Positions 1 through 11,735 of a stretch of DNA of 64,000 nucleotides are shown one piece after another. Source of the stretch: Megaustenia siamemsis (Eukaryota; Mollusca; Gastropoda; Stylommatophora; Ariophantidae). Position numbers and translations under genes: made by a program. The notes below the pieces were generated by a model. The model was given only the letters and a program-made list of their open reading frames with translations, made no database searches and had not been told where the DNA came from. Positions within the stretch are counted from its first letter, which is position 1, and each line of letters opens with the position of its first letter. The stretch is taken from positions 37,408,280-37,472,279 of the forward strand of contig JAVIAB010000160.1 in NCBI GenBank assembly GCA_032433765.1, given 5' to 3'.

Positions 1-29
1 GTTTATTAAATGTTAAATTAAGCAGATCG

Positions 30-328
30 TAAAATATTATTAATATTAAAATTATTATAAAAAATAATATTAACGAACACAAAAACATAGATCTTCTCTG
101 GATACATGTTTAACAAAATTGGAGTGGTCAAAAAAATTATGACATTTACTTTTACTCACAGAAATGATTAAACTTTACTGCTGTATACAAAAATCTAGAT
201 TTAAAACATTAATATGAGAGATTAAATGTCGTGCATTAAGCAGATCATAATATAAAATATATAGTCCAGGTGTAATTTTTCAAGCAGCGGCAGGCTAGAA
301 ACATTCTGGTTAGACTTAGTGGGAGGGA
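30..328 (-). repeat. Dispersed repeat 'A', copy 1 (unclassified)
   Basis: This AT-rich stretch is the reverse complement of about 28770-29075, with few differences over some 300 bases. Diverged relatives lie near 3060-3260, 4480-4870, 19850-20290 and 29085-29470. It has no coding potential. All copies share a block reading like GTGAGTAAAAGTGAAAGTC followed by a T-rich run. I cannot assign it to a transposon class; it could be the tail of a larger DNA transposon or SINE-like element. Confidence 0.55.
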
Positions 329-979
329 ATTAAATATTTGATGTCACAACTGCATAAAACTATGGTAGATGTTTTAAAGAGCAGGTGTTCACATGTGTAT
401 GGTATCATGGACTTACGGCAGCTGCATGAATAGACAACATAACACCTCCAGTAGCCACAGCACAATGGAGTTGAATTTCATTCCATAAATCTAATGTAAC
501 CCAGGAAATGATTACAGCCTCCAATTCCCATGTCTCTGCTTGGTAAACACAAAGCTGTGTAGCAAAATTTCAAAGAAAATACTATTTTAAAAGATCCAAA
601 TGTAATAATTAAATGGTAGAATTTTTACAACGGTATCATGAAAACGTCACTCACAGATCATCATCATTACCGAGTGCCGTCGCATCGAAGGTTGGATGCA
701 ATGAAACGTCATTCCGCTTTGTCTCTTGCTTTGATGGTCCAGGTTGTCATAGGCTGTATTGTCCATCTTTTGATGTTACTCATCCATGTTAGTCTTGGTC
801 TGCCTCTGTTACTTTGTAATTTACCTTCCAACATTACTTTTAGTAGGCTGCTGTGTCTTTTAACTTACCCCCAAAATCTCACTTGTCTTCTTTGAATTGT
901 GTTTAGTAGTTCTCTTTTCATTTTTAGTTGTTTTAAAACTTCATCCTGTGTTCTCTTTTCTTTCCATCCAATTCTAACT

Positions 980-2149
980 GTGAACAGATCATGTGCTGAT
1001 CAAATAACTACTCTACGTATAATAGTTGAACAAAGTTTAGAACTAAAATCCCACTTTATATTGGATTCATAGATTACGAAAAGGCATTTGATAGTTTAGA
1101 CAGAAGAATGCTTTGGAAGTTGCTGAGTCATTACGGAATCCCATAAAGTTTATTAACCTGATAAAAACAATGTATGAAGGAACAAAATGTAGTGTGGTGC
1201 ATGAAGGACAGCTTACAGAAGCATTTGAAATAAGAACAGGAGTAAGGCAAGGATGCCTTCTGTCTCCATTTCTCTTTCTACTGGCCATAGATTGGATTAT
1301 GAAAATAACTCAAAACAACAGAAATGGGATCCAGTGGTCACTGACCAAACAACTTGATGATTTAGACTTTGCTGATGACATAGCTCTCCTATCACACAGC
1401 CATCAACAGATGCAGGATAAAATGAGTATATTAGATGAGAGATCACAACAGCTAGGACTACAGATTAATAGAGATAAGACCAACATTATGAGAATTAATG
1501 CAGTTGGCAATAACCAAATAAAACTAGGAGAAATACCTCTACTAGACGTACAATCTTACATATATCTGGGCAGTAATATAGATAAAGAGGGAGGAACAGA
1601 AAATGATACCAAAATAAGGATATCAAAAGCAAGAGGAGCTTTCATTGCACTGGGAAACATATGGAAATCCAAAGAAATTAGGCTAAATACAAAAATAAAA
1701 ATTTTCAACTCAAATGTTAAATCGGTCCTATTATATGGCTGTGAAACATGGAGAATAACAAAATTGACAATCACGAAGGTACAGACTTTCATTAATGGAT
1801 GCTTGAGCAGAATAAAGGGATGGAAATGGCAGGACAAAGTCACTAACGTGGAATTATGGAAATGCCCCGGTCAAATACCAGTGGATAAAGAGATACAGCA
1901 AAGACGATGGCGATGGATAGGACACACACTACGGAAGCCAACTGAGAGTATTACACAACAGGCCCTTTTTGGAATCCCCAGGGGAAAAGACAAAGAGGAA
2001 GACCAAGGAATTCTTGGAGAAGACAGATCGAAGCAGAGATGAAGATGATGGGGAAGACATGGAATGATATTAAAAGAATTGCAAAAAACAGAACGACTTG
2101 GAGAGTGTTTGTTGAAGACCTATGCTCCACTGGCAGCTAAAAGTAGAAG
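980..2149 (+). mobile_element. LINE-A copy, 5'-truncated, nested in LINE-C
   Basis: The insert is bracketed by a 10-bp duplication, AATTCTAACT (970-979 and 2150-2159), which interrupts the LINE-C thumb coding sequence. It begins inside the reverse transcriptase region (frame with RSCADQITTLRIIVEQSLE) and ends with AAAAGTAGAAG. It therefore has the 5' truncation and target duplication expected of target-primed reverse transcription. A related insertion of the same family is at 60432-62647. Confidence 0.82.
1055..2042 (+). pseudogene. LINE-A reverse transcriptase, broken
   Basis: Reverse transcriptase of a LINE, which copies its own RNA into DNA at the nicked target. The palm motif A region (GFIDYEKAFDS) is read from about 1058 in one frame, ends at a stop near 1144, and the protein continues in another frame. 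That second frame shows RQGCLLSPFLF (motif B) and LDDLDFADDIALL (catalytic FADD, motif C), then the thumb (YLGSNIDKEGGTENDTKIRISKARGAF, VLLYGCETWR) and the C-terminal HTLRKP segment. The longest open frame has no ATG start. The endonuclease is missing. It is a non-functional fragment. Confidence 0.8.
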
Positions 2150-2589
2150 AATTCTAACTATTCTTCTATAAATCCACATTTCAAAGGCTTCAATTTTCTG
2201 TTCTGTTTTCTTATCTAATGGCCGTGTTTCTGCACTATGCAGGAATATTGAGAAGATATAACATTTTGCTATTCTTAGTTTTAGCCCTGATGTTATTTGT
2301 TTTGATGTTAATATACTTTTCAAGGCATTAAAATTACTTTTTGCTATTCCTATTCTTTTGTTTATTTGAGCTTTACATTTTCCGTCAGTGGTTACAGTAT
2401 GTCCAAGGTAGTTGTAGATCTGAACTGTCTACAGGTCTATTCCTTCAACTTTGATATCCACTTGTAGGTTTCGAGTATTATCTTTGTTTATGATCAGAGT
2501 TTTAGTCATTTTGATTTCACTCACAGATAGGTCTTGTAATCTAAGGTTAAGTGGGCATAGATGTATTATTTTGAGCTTTACAGCCAAAG

Positions 2590-2845
2590 TTTGGTATCTG
2601 TGCTTTTCAACCTAAAACATCTGACCTCAGCACAGCATTTCTGAGCACTGGGTTGTCTACCCTCTTTGATCCCTTTTTGCTTGGCCAAACTGGATAGTTT
2701 ATTTCTACAAACACTACTGGGGGGAGGAGTAGGATCTTAACCAGCTTCGTTGTTTGCTGATCCTGACGCAGGAATTCTCTGCTCTCAACTCAGTTACCGG
2801 ATGAGAAACTTGGTGCCCACCCCCATCTCATTTTCTTTAATACTT
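2590..2845. repeat. Dispersed repeat 'B', copy 1 (unclassified)
   Basis: Shares blocks in the same order with 58590-58810 and more loosely with 26210-26400: 'CAGC...TTTnTGAGnACnGGGTT', 'CTCTTnGATCCCT', 'GCTTGGCCA', 'CTGATCCTGRCGCA'. No intact reading frame is shared between the copies. It may be a non-coding end of a larger element. From 2846 to about 3060 I see no gene or clear repeat. Confidence 0.4.
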
Positions 2846-3272
2846 CTACATTACATTTGTCAAGAAGGCCCAATACACTGATCCAGCAACTGACCTAAGT
2901 ACGGTCAGCAGCCCACAGCTGACTGCATGTGCCAGAATCAATGGAGGGAAAAATTTGCGAGTAATAAACAGTCCACATATGAATGCCTGATCTTTAAAAC
3001 CTCTACCATAGTTTTATTTAGCCGTGACGTCAAATACAGAATTCCTTCCTACAATGTCTGACCAGAATGTTTGTCACTCTGCCACTCCTAGAAAAATTAC
3101 ACCATGACTATATATTTTATATTACGGTCCACCTAATTCACAAATTTTATCTCATTAACATTGAACACCTATATTTGTTTATACAGAAATACAATTACAT
3201 AATTTCTGTGGGTAGAAGTGAAAGTCATAATTTCTTTGGCCATTTCAATTTTGATGAATTTGTATTTGGAGT

Positions 3273-3527
3273 CAGTAAAAGTAAAAAGCCTCCGTCACGC
3301 CAAGTGGAGTATAGGGAATATGATGTTAGTGATCATAAATTTTACAGACCTTTAGCACATTATTTTTGGGGTAATGTGGACAGTATTACACCTACCACTT
3401 TACTTTCCCAGAAAAAACCCGGCACCCATTTAAGGCTTGGTGAACCCGGAAGCCGTCGGTTGGGATGAAACCCTACCTCTTGTTCTTTGTAGTCCAGTTC
3501 ACTAACCACTGACTTACCATGGGCTCC
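3273..3527 (-). mobile_element. SINE-1 copy (tRNA-derived), degenerate
   Basis: Reads on the minus strand from a tRNA-like head (GGAGCCC, then an A-box relative and a B-box relative) through the shared body (GGGTTCACCAAGCC..., GGGAAAGTAAAG..., CACTTGGCGTGACGG) to a T/A-rich end. The same body is at 22171-22433, 32063-32324, 61101-61348 and 63783-64000. Several substitutions in both boxes make this the most decayed copy. Confidence 0.75.
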
Positions 3528-3551
3528 TGTATTTGGAGTAGGTCTATGTTT

Positions 3552-3815
3552 TTGTGGAGCTTTGGTGGCTGAGTGGTTAGTGTGCTCACTTCCTGACCAG
3601 AATGGTTCAGGTTTGATACCAGTAGTGGCGAATTTTATTTTGGACTGACAAGGCTCTGGGAGTCACCCAGCCTCTAAAAATAGATACAGAGATCTTTGTG
3701 GGTAATAAAGGTGTCCTAGCAGGATACCGACAACATCGGCCAAAATGTGCCATGGTCATAGAAAAATGTGGTCACTAACACCATATTCCTGATACATCTA
3801 GCAAGACATGGAGGG
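3552..3815 (+). mobile_element. SINE-2 copy (tRNA-derived)
   Basis: The tRNA-like head starts GGAGCTTTGGTGGCTGAGTGG (A-box type) and continues to a B-box-like GGTTTGATACC. The body then has GACAAGGCTCTGGGAGTCACCCAGCC and GTGGTCACTAACACCATATT. The 3' body resembles that of SINE-1, so the two families share a tail. A second copy lies on the minus strand at 6025-6275 and a 3' piece near 60250-60400. Confidence 0.65.
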
Positions 3816-3933
3816 AACCTATTTTTGTTTTTACTTTTTATGCCATTGTGCTTGCCATGCTGGTGACCATAACTGATTTAATAATATTTTATGATCAGCT
3901 TAATTCACAACATTTAATGCCTCATATTAACAT

Positions 3934-4440
3934 TCTTCTTCTTCCTCTTTCCTTCCTCATCTGCCTTTCAGCGTCGAGGGGAGATATAATTTGCGGTCTT
4001 TTGCTCTTCTGTTCGCCTCTGCTGCTGTTATGTTTCCTAGTGCTTCTAATATTCCATCGACCCCTCTTTTCATGGTCGACCCTTGGGTCTGGTGTTCTCA
4101 CGTTTGTTGAAGGCTCGTTGTGTTGTGTTTTGTTCTTTCTGCCTTGTCACGTGGGCAAACCATTTTATCTGTTGTTTCTTTATATATTCTATAGCGGGGG
4201 CTATTCCTAGCTTTTTTCTCAGTTCTTCATTTCTGATCTTATCTCTCAGACTGTTTCCTGTCATTCGTCTAACACATTTCATCTCTGTAGAGGTTATTTT
4301 TCTTATTGTTCTTGCATCTAGGGTCCAGGTCTGGCATTGGTAGCACAACGTTGGGATGAAGATTGCATTGTATAGTGTTTTTTTTGCCTCCAGAATTATT
4401 TCCTTGTTGGACAATAGTGGTGATAACTGTCCGATGATTT
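3934..4440 (-). mobile_element. LINE-D 3' part (thumb and C-terminus)
   Basis: The minus strand encodes the LINE-D C-terminal half: CYQCQTWTLDARTIRKITSTEMKCVRRMTGNSLRDKIRNEELRKKLGIAPAIEYIKKQQIKWFAHVTRQKE. It is closely similar to the copy at 39537-40516. The left edge is a GAA-type tail (CTTCTTCTTCC on the plus strand). The right part, from about 4310, lies inside the giant inverted repeat. No catalytic FADD motif is present in this fragment, so it is a dead remnant. Confidence 0.75.
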
Positions 4441-6024
4441 GACAAGCTTTGTCATATTAACATTGAACAGAATATTATTGAATAAACAAATGTAGCTGTT
4501 CACTGTTCATATTAACATTGAACAGCTATATTTGTTGATACAATAATATAATTTTATAATTTCTGTGAGTAAAAGTGAAAGGAATAATTTTTTTTACTGT
4601 TTCAATTTTGTGCAATTTGTCTTGGAAGTTGAACTATATTTTTGTTCTTGCAGTGCCAGTAAAAGTGACAATCATAAACACTGGGTTATAAGGATGGCAA
4701 TTGTTATTTTAGTAAATTTGCAAGATAAACTGAAACAACAGAGACCGCAATGTCAGCGGTGTTACATAAACAATAACTATTTTTATAGTGCAAAAAGGTG
4801 GGAAAAGATAATGAAAGCTGCATAGACAGCAATCCTGAATGTAAGTTAGAAACTTCTGAAATTTTATCAGGGAAAGGGCTTAATTTGTGTCATATTAGGA
4901 TCTGATTGGTCACGACTGAGGGAATCATAGCTGGCTCATGGTGTCACCAGTATCAGATCTGATCGGTCATGGCTGTGGTCATCAAAGCTGACACAGGAAG
5001 CTGAAAGGCGGGGATTATGGAGAAGACATGGAACAACCTTAAGAGAATGGTAAGAAATAGGACAGCTTGGTAAGTGTTTGTTGAAGAAATATGCCCCATG
5101 GCATCCTTGTATTAAGTCTACTTTTTGACTGGTGGAATGGATGCAAAGAACCCCCACTACAATGATTCCATGGATAGGACAGGATCTGTTCTACAGACTT
5201 ACCAACATGTTTAATGTTGACGTCAACTCATTCATGTAGTCGCCTCTCCACTGTTGTCAAAGTCATTGAACCTCACAGACTTGAAGGTCGTATCCTCATT
5301 CTCTGGGATCTCAGCACAGAAAGGACTATACGAAACAGACTCACTTAGAATCCTCTCTCAGCTCAGAGTTTGACTCCGTGACCCATGTCATATCCATGTT
5401 AGATAGTTGTAAATGTGTACCTGTAACAAAAATTTGAAAGAGTAATAAGAAAAATAATGGATGCCCGCCGCACTTCAAGGGATTGTCATGCTAGTGACCA
5501 CATTTTTCACAGCTGTTTGTCACTGATATTTTAGTTGATTTGCTGATTGGGTGGGTACCGCTTTCCACCTAATGCCATAGTTATGAAAATGCAAGTCGAG
5601 TCTCAAAATCGCAACTTACAATATTTTCCAAACACAGGAAACATTTAAAGAATAAAACCAACAGAAGGGATACATCTAAGAAAAGTTATGACAATAATTA
5701 CTCTTTACATCCCTCTCAAAATGAGCAGTATTTTATTTATTTTAGAGTGAAGACAAATGCATTCATCTGCAGTGCCCGGTATAGTTTTATGATGGACAGA
5801 AACATAGATCTGGTATGTTGTGATGGTCTCGTTTTATCAGAAGTAATGATAGAGTTCTGTTCATTTTTTTTTTTTTTTTGCTTTCAGTTTCAATAAAAAG
5901 GACTGACTATGACCCAGCATATATAAGGCCTATTATCTATTATAGTCTATACTCTACAATAAAATATACTGTTTGTTTAATTTCCCTCCCCAGCTTTGAT
6001 AGAAGTATGGAGAATTTGGTTTTA

Positions 6025-6275
6025 GTGACAATATTTTTTCTATGACCACAGCACGTTTTCAGGTGATGTGGTTGGTATAACACAAGGCCACCTTTACTTC
6101 CCAGAAAAATCTCTGCTACCCATTGCTAGAGACTGCTGGGTGAATCCAGGAGCCTTGTCGGGCAAAAAAAAAAATAATAATAAAAAATACATTGTACTCC
6201 TTCTGCGGATCCAACCCATGCCCTTCTCATCAGGAAGCACACTAACCACTCAGCCACCGAGGCTCCATGTAATGA
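6025..6275 (-). mobile_element. SINE-2 copy (tRNA-derived)
   Basis: Minus-strand tRNA-like head: GGAGCCTCGGTGGCTGAGTGG then a B-box-like GGGTTGGATCC, followed by a body with TGGATTCACCCAGC and GTTATACCAACCACATCACC. An A-rich AATAATAATAAA stretch interrupts the body at about 6163-6190. Present only in the left arm, apart from a roughly 95-bp fragment at 19045-19135 in the right arm. Confidence 0.65.
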
Positions 6276-6363
6276 CAAAATTCATATAAATTTTGGGGTT
6301 TCATTTTCAGAAATAAAATGACTGAGTATGACCCAGCAAATCATATGTGTTATTATTATAATT

Positions 6364-6655
6364 TATGAGGTACTGGTTGGTCTCAAGGCAAGACGCCGGC
6401 CTCAAAACAGAGAGGTTGTGGGTTCAAATCTTGACTGCGTCAGTTGGGATTTTGATTTATCTGCGGCAACCACCCCTGGTCTCAGCAGCGAGGCCCGAAT
6501 TGAAACGTCAATTACTCATGGACCAAAAAATATATAAATACCTCAGAAGATGGAGTTATCTGCCTGTGCGGTGAGGATCCCTGTGCATACAGCTGTCAGG
6601 GAAAAATGGATTAAAACGCAAAATTCAGTTCCTAGTCTCTAGGGACTTCATCAGA
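6364..6655 (+). mobile_element. SINE-5 copy (tRNA-derived)
   Basis: The tRNA-like head shows GGTACTGGTTGGTCTCAAGG then GGGTTCAAATC (B-box). It is followed by a body ending in TCCTAGTCTCTAGGGACTTCATCAGAGG. The box spacing fits an RNA polymerase III promoter derived from tRNA. It is in the left-arm-only segment of the inverted repeat. Confidence 0.6.
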
Positions 6656-6685
6656 GGTGAAAGCTGGTGGGAGAAAAAAAAATAA

Positions 6686-7097
6686 TCTATATGACTACTT
6701 AACATTTATTTATTTTACAACTATATATAATAATAATCTATATGACTACTTTACATTTATTTATATTACAACTATATATAATAATAATCTATATGACTAC
6801 TTTATATTTATTTATTTTACAACTATATATTATAATAATCTATATGACTACTTCACATTTATTTATTTTACAACTATACATAATAATAATCTATTTGACT
6901 ACTTTATATTTATTTATTTTACAACTATATATATATAATAATAATCTATATGACTACTTTATATTTATTTATTTTACAACTATATATTATAATAATCTAT
7001 ATGACTACTTTACATTTATTTATTTTACAACTATATATTATAATAATCTATATGACTACTTTACATTTATTTATTTTACAACTATATATTATAATAA
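6686..7097. repeat. AT-rich minisatellite, ~51-bp unit, ~8 copies
   Basis: Head-to-tail copies of a unit containing ATATGACTACTTTACATTTA then TTTATTTTACAACTATATAT. Units differ by a few substitutions and TA-dinucleotide length changes. Open frames through it (repeats of LFILQLYIII) are by-products of the repeat period and are not called as genes. Confidence 0.85.
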
Positions 7098-7639
7098 AAA
7101 ATATTGAGAATTTAATTAATTGTAGGCACTGTTAATCAATTACTATTGTATTAGTGTTACCACATAAAATAAAAGGTAAAAGTCGTGTTTAGTGTCCTAA
7201 ATTATTTCTGCTAAACGAGTGATCTCCTCCTCACCGACCCGACATATTAAACATGAATTATAAATTTGTTTCTAATTTTTGCGAATTTAATTAAATTTTT
7301 TCAACAAAATTTAGGGTTAGGGTTAGTTGTTGGCTATTCCAGACCCAGGGGGTCTTTTAATGACAGATTCGAGAGCAGCCGAATAAAGTGCACGGGGACG
7401 TTAATCCAAACAGAAATAATTTGGGACGCTATATTATTTTGTGAAAATGAAAGAAAGAAGATAAATTTTGACACCAAATTTCACAAGAAATTCAAATCAA
7501 ATGATCGTAGCTTACAATGACTGGATCAACTATCAAATTAATCCTTCAGTTTAAATATTAAATACCGATCTACATTACAAAATCTAAACTAAACACTACA
7601 ATTTACTTGAATAAAATAAAATAATTAAAACGTGAGAAA

Positions 7640-8232
7640 ACGTTGGAGAATACCAGAAACCATTAATTTTTGTGGCTTGGGAGAAGCAGCTTTCCAAAAA
7701 GTGAGGAGGATATTTAACTATGCATTCAATTGTTGACAACAGAAACAAGAAAAAGAGTTCTTATATGTTATGTAGAGCCAGTCACTGAGTCTTAAATTCA
7801 TGGACAATAGGCTATTAGTTGAATAGGACAACAGACAAGAAAATCACTGAAGTCTGTAGAAATGTGGTTTCACAGAAGAATATTGAGAATACTAAGGACA
7901 GCTAAGATGAGTAATGAAAACGTTCTGAAAGAGGCCAAAGCAAAAAGAGAGCTAATCTCCAATATTAGGAAGAAACAATCATCATTTTTTGGCCATCAAT
8001 GAAAAGAGAACAGCTGGAATATATATATATATTATAATATTCATTGTAACAACTGGGAAAATCGAGGGATGAAGAGATAGAGGGAAACAAAGAGAAAAGA
8101 TACCAGACAGCTTAAGAGAATGGCTTGGCAGAAGGTCAGCAACAAAAATGATAAACAACTGTCGTGATCGAAAGTTGTGGAGAGACATGATCACCTACGC
8201 CAGCAGGCCCGGTACTTGATGATGATTAGGGT
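7640..8232 (+). mobile_element. LINE-B 3' fragment
   Basis: A decayed copy of the LINE-B thumb and C-terminal coding region. The plus-strand translation in broken frames shows the equivalent of MWFHRRILRILRTAKMSNENVLKEA and EWLGRRSATKMINNCRD. It ends with the family's hallmark AGAGACATGATCACCTACGCCAGCAGGCCCGG and a GATGATGATT tail. Mirrored at about 18035-18615 on the minus strand. Confidence 0.75.
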
Positions 8233-8339
8233 CGATCTCGTCTGTTGACATCAACGCCATCTTGGCTAGTCTTCAGCAGCAAATATAAAGAAGGTTCGGA
8301 AATAAAAGAATTAATTGAGGAGAATATTCTATAGAATAA

Positions 8340-8885
8340 TTTGTTCTATATCTCAAGCAATAGAACCTTTCTAAAAAAATTAGGAAAATATTAAACAATT
8401 AATTGTTGACAATAGAAACAAGAAAAAAGAGTTCTTAAATGTTATGTAGAGCCAGTCTTAACATGGAACTGAATCATGGACAATAGGACAAATGGCAATA
8501 AACTTGCTGGATGTTGTAGAATAGTGATTTGACAGAAGACTGTTGAGAATACCATGGATGACAAAGTAGAGTCATGAAATATTTTTGAAAGAGGCCGAAG
8601 CTAAAAATATAGCAAATTTCCAATATTAGGAAGAAACAATCATTTTTTTTGGCCATATAATCAATCAGAAGGGAACAGCTGGAATATATTGTGACACCTG
8701 GGAAAATTGAGGGTTGCAGGGAGAGAGGGAAAGAAAGAAAAAAGAAGAAACCAGATCTTTTAAAGAATGGCTTGGCAGAAGGTCAACAACAAAAATGATA
8801 AATAACTGTTAAGATCAAGAGATATGGAGTGACATGATCACCTATGCCAGCAGACATGGTACTTGAGAATGATGATGATTATATC
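8340..8885 (+). mobile_element. LINE-B 3' fragment, second in tandem
   Basis: Another decayed LINE-B end: it begins near a TAGGAAAATATTAAAC block and ends ATGATCACCTATGCCAGCAG...GATGATGATT. Many stops occur in all frames. Its mirror is at about 17395-17905. The approximately 105 bases between this and the previous LINE-B fragment have no recognisable content. Confidence 0.7.
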
Positions 8886-8889
8886 CAAG

Positions 8890-10015
8890 TATTTTACAAC
8901 AGGTGTCTCCATTATTTATACCCTAACTATAACTTAGTCAGTATGTTTATATCATATAACATTTATCTAACCATAATTATGTCTATAACATATAACATCT
9001 ATCTATAACTTAGTATGTCTAAAACATATAACTTCTATCTAACCATAACTATGTCTATAACATATTACATCTATCTATAACTTAATATATCTATAACATA
9101 TAACATCTATCTATAACTTATTATGTCTATAACATATAATTTCTATCTAACTATAATTATGTCTATAACGTATAACATCTATCTATAACATAGTATGTCT
9201 ATAACATAGTATGTCTATAACATATAACTTCTAACTATAACTTAGTATGTCTATAACATATAACATCTAACTATAACTTAGTATGTCTAAAACATATAAT
9301 TTCTATCTAACTATAATTATGTCTATAACATATAACATCTATCTATAGCTCAGTATGTCTATAACATATAACATCTATCTAACCATAATTATGTATAACA
9401 TATAACATATATCTATAACTTAGTATGTCTAAAACATATAACTTTTATCTAATCATATTTATGTCTATAACATATAACATCTATCTAACCATAATTATGT
9501 ATAACATATGACATCTATCTATAACTTAGTATGTCTATAAAATATAACATATATCTATAACTTAGTATGTCTAAAACATATAACTTTTATTTAATCATAT
9601 TTATGTCTATAACATATAACATCTATCTATAACTTAGTATGTCTATAACATATAACTTTTATCTAATCATATTTATGTCTATAACATATAACATCTAAAT
9701 ATAACATAGTATGTCTATAACATATAACATCTATCTATAACTTAGTATGTCTAAAACATATAACTTCTATCTAATCATAATCATGTCTATAACATATATA
9801 ATCTATCTATAACTTAGTATGTCTATAACATATAACTTTTATCTAATCATATTTATGTCTATAACATATAGCATCTATATCTATAACTTAGTATGTCTAT
9901 AACATATAACATCTATCTAACTGTAACTTGTCAGGGTATCTAGAATATATAATACATATATAAATATAACTTACTCAGTATAGTACTTAGTTATTATGTC
10001 TATAACATATAACTT
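8890..10015. repeat. AT-rich tandem array (CTATAACATATAACATCTAT type)
   Basis: About 30 variable units of 35-47 bases built from CTATAACATATAACATCTAT, CTATAACTTAGTATGT and CTAACCATAATTATGT. The right-arm counterpart at about 17030-17345 holds far fewer units, about 770 bp less. This is the main length difference between the inner parts of the two arms. Confidence 0.85.
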
Positions 10016-10680
10016 CTAATCCATTTTATCCAGAATTGTGCTTTAATGTGACTACAACAAACTGTGTGAGTGAGAGGACTATTAATATTATTGATTTAAT
10101 TTAATTTGTGAATTTAAAATAATAATTAGTAACTTAGAAATTATTGTAATAACATAAGATTGATGTTATAATTGTAATGTGGATTTTTACTTTTTCAATT
10201 TTAATTTTTGTTTATTACAAGTGACAATTATGACAAATAAACAATTAATAATAATGAATGTCCATATGCTTTCATTATGAAGATTGAAATATCTAGAACT
10301 GTTGGAATAATTATTTATAAAATTAAACTTAATCTCTAGTTGAAGATATTCTTAGTTATTTTGTAAGAGAACCTAAAATGATATAGCCCTGTATGATCCT
10401 CAAAATACAATTTTGATTTTGAACTTACTTCTGCATTTGTTCAGGAAAAGATGAAAATAGTCACTTGTTTACATAGGACAATATCTTGTAAACAACTGCT
10501 GTGGTTGTCAGATTTGTTATTATCATATATTAAATAATAAATCAATGAAAATATATAAATAATATCATGCATATAAAATATAACTAATAAAACTGATAAA
10601 TAATACCCTAAAAAGGATACAAACAAATGTAAATATAATTATGTTATTTTATTTCATGAAATTAGGTCTTACATACAGGG

Positions 10681-11735
10681 TGAGTGGCCTACCGCATAAT
10701 TTCTAAATTGTTACCTTTAAACAAAATATTTATTTCCTATTTTTCTGGATCTAAGAATAATAAAGAACATGTACTGGCAACAAGAAGAACAGGAAATCAA
10801 CTGGGAATGTTGAAAAAAATAAAACAGGGTGTTAGGCAAGGTTGTGTGCTGTCACTAGATTTCTTTAATATTTATAGTGAGATTATTTTAAGATCCATAA
10901 GTGGCATGGCTGGAAAAATCAGAGGTCATAATATAAATAATCTAAGGTATGCTGATGATACAGTCTTAATCACTAAGAGTGAAGATGAGTTACAAGAAAG
11001 GTTGGACATTATAGTGAAAAAAAGCAAAAATAAAGGACTCAGCCTTAATATCAAAAAGACAGAGGAAATGGTAACAACAAAGAAAAAAACATCACCTCAG
11101 TGCAAAATAAAGACAAGTGGAACAATGTTAAAAGAGGTAAATGAATTTAAATATTTGGAAAATTTGTGAACCTCAGACAGAAGATATACGAAGATGTACA
11201 AAAGAGGTGAGATGCAGAATGGCTCAAGCAAAAGCAGCTTTGCAAAAAATTAGGAATATACTATGCAATCCACTTTTGATAATAGAAACAAGAAAAAATA
11301 GTTCTTAATTGTTATGTATAGCCAGTCTTAACATATGGATGTGAATCATAGACTATAGGACAACAGACCAAAAAATCACTAGAGTCTGTAAAATGTCGTT
11401 TTACAGAAGAATGTTAAGAATATTATGGACAGCCAAGAAGGTTAATGAAAGCGTTCTGAAAGAGGGCAAAGCAAAAAGAGAGCTATTCCAATTTCCAAAT
11501 TTAGGAGAAAACAATATTTTTTTGGCCATGTATTGAGAGGTGGGCAGCTGGAATATATTGTAACAACATGTAAAATTGAGGAACAAAGTGATAGAGGAAA
11601 GCAAAGAGAAAAGATGCTAGTCAGCTTAAGAGAATTGCTTGGCAGAAAGTAAACAACAGAAATGATAAATAACTGTCGACATCAAACATTGTGGAGAAAC
11701 ATGGTCACCTACTTGATGATGATGATGATTATATC
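10681..11735 (+). mobile_element. LINE-B copy, 5'-truncated
   Basis: Plus-strand LINE-B remnant running from the palm to a GATGATGATGATT tail. Stops and indels break it after about 11168, but the thumb and C-terminal sequence continues (GCTCAAGCAAAAGCAGCTTTG, ATGGTCACCTACTTGATGATG). Its mirror is 15340-16360 on the minus strand. The two are nearly identical, whereas other LINE-B copies differ more, so this is one insertion duplicated by the inversion. Confidence 0.8.
10684..11169 (+). pseudogene. LINE-B reverse transcriptase fragment
   Basis: An open frame of 161 codons without an ATG start. It contains motif B (KQGVRQGCVLSLDFFNIYSEIIL), the catalytic motif C (NNLRYADDTVLI) and the primer-grip side (INIKK-type segment, KTEEMVTTKKK, VNEFKYL). 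Upstream palm motif A and the endonuclease are missing and a stop follows FKYLENL. YADD is intact, but the protein is truncated at both ends. Confidence 0.78.

Larger units (their letters stand above)
659..2517 (-). mobile_element. LINE-C copy, 5'-truncated, split by LINE-A
   Basis: Minus-strand non-LTR retrotransposon remnant. An 11-bp target-site duplication, CACTCACAGAT, flanks it at 648-658 and 2518-2528. Its 3' end (left side) starts with a short CAT/ATC tail. The antisense of about 670-979 encodes the C-terminal LINE-C region (matching 38930-39240), and the antisense of 2150-2517 encodes the thumb region (AKCYIFSIF, IEAFEMWIYRR). Stops and frameshifts make it a dead copy. LINE-A at 980-2149 sits inside, so LINE-C arrived first. 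Confidence 0.8.

Noticed and set aside
2120..2323. Independent small gene on the minus strand
   Set aside because: It is the LINE-C thumb region, interrupted by LINE-A.
6657..7135. Open frames rich in Leu/Ile/Tyr
   Set aside because: Products of the 51-bp AT-rich repeat; all three frames are equally open.
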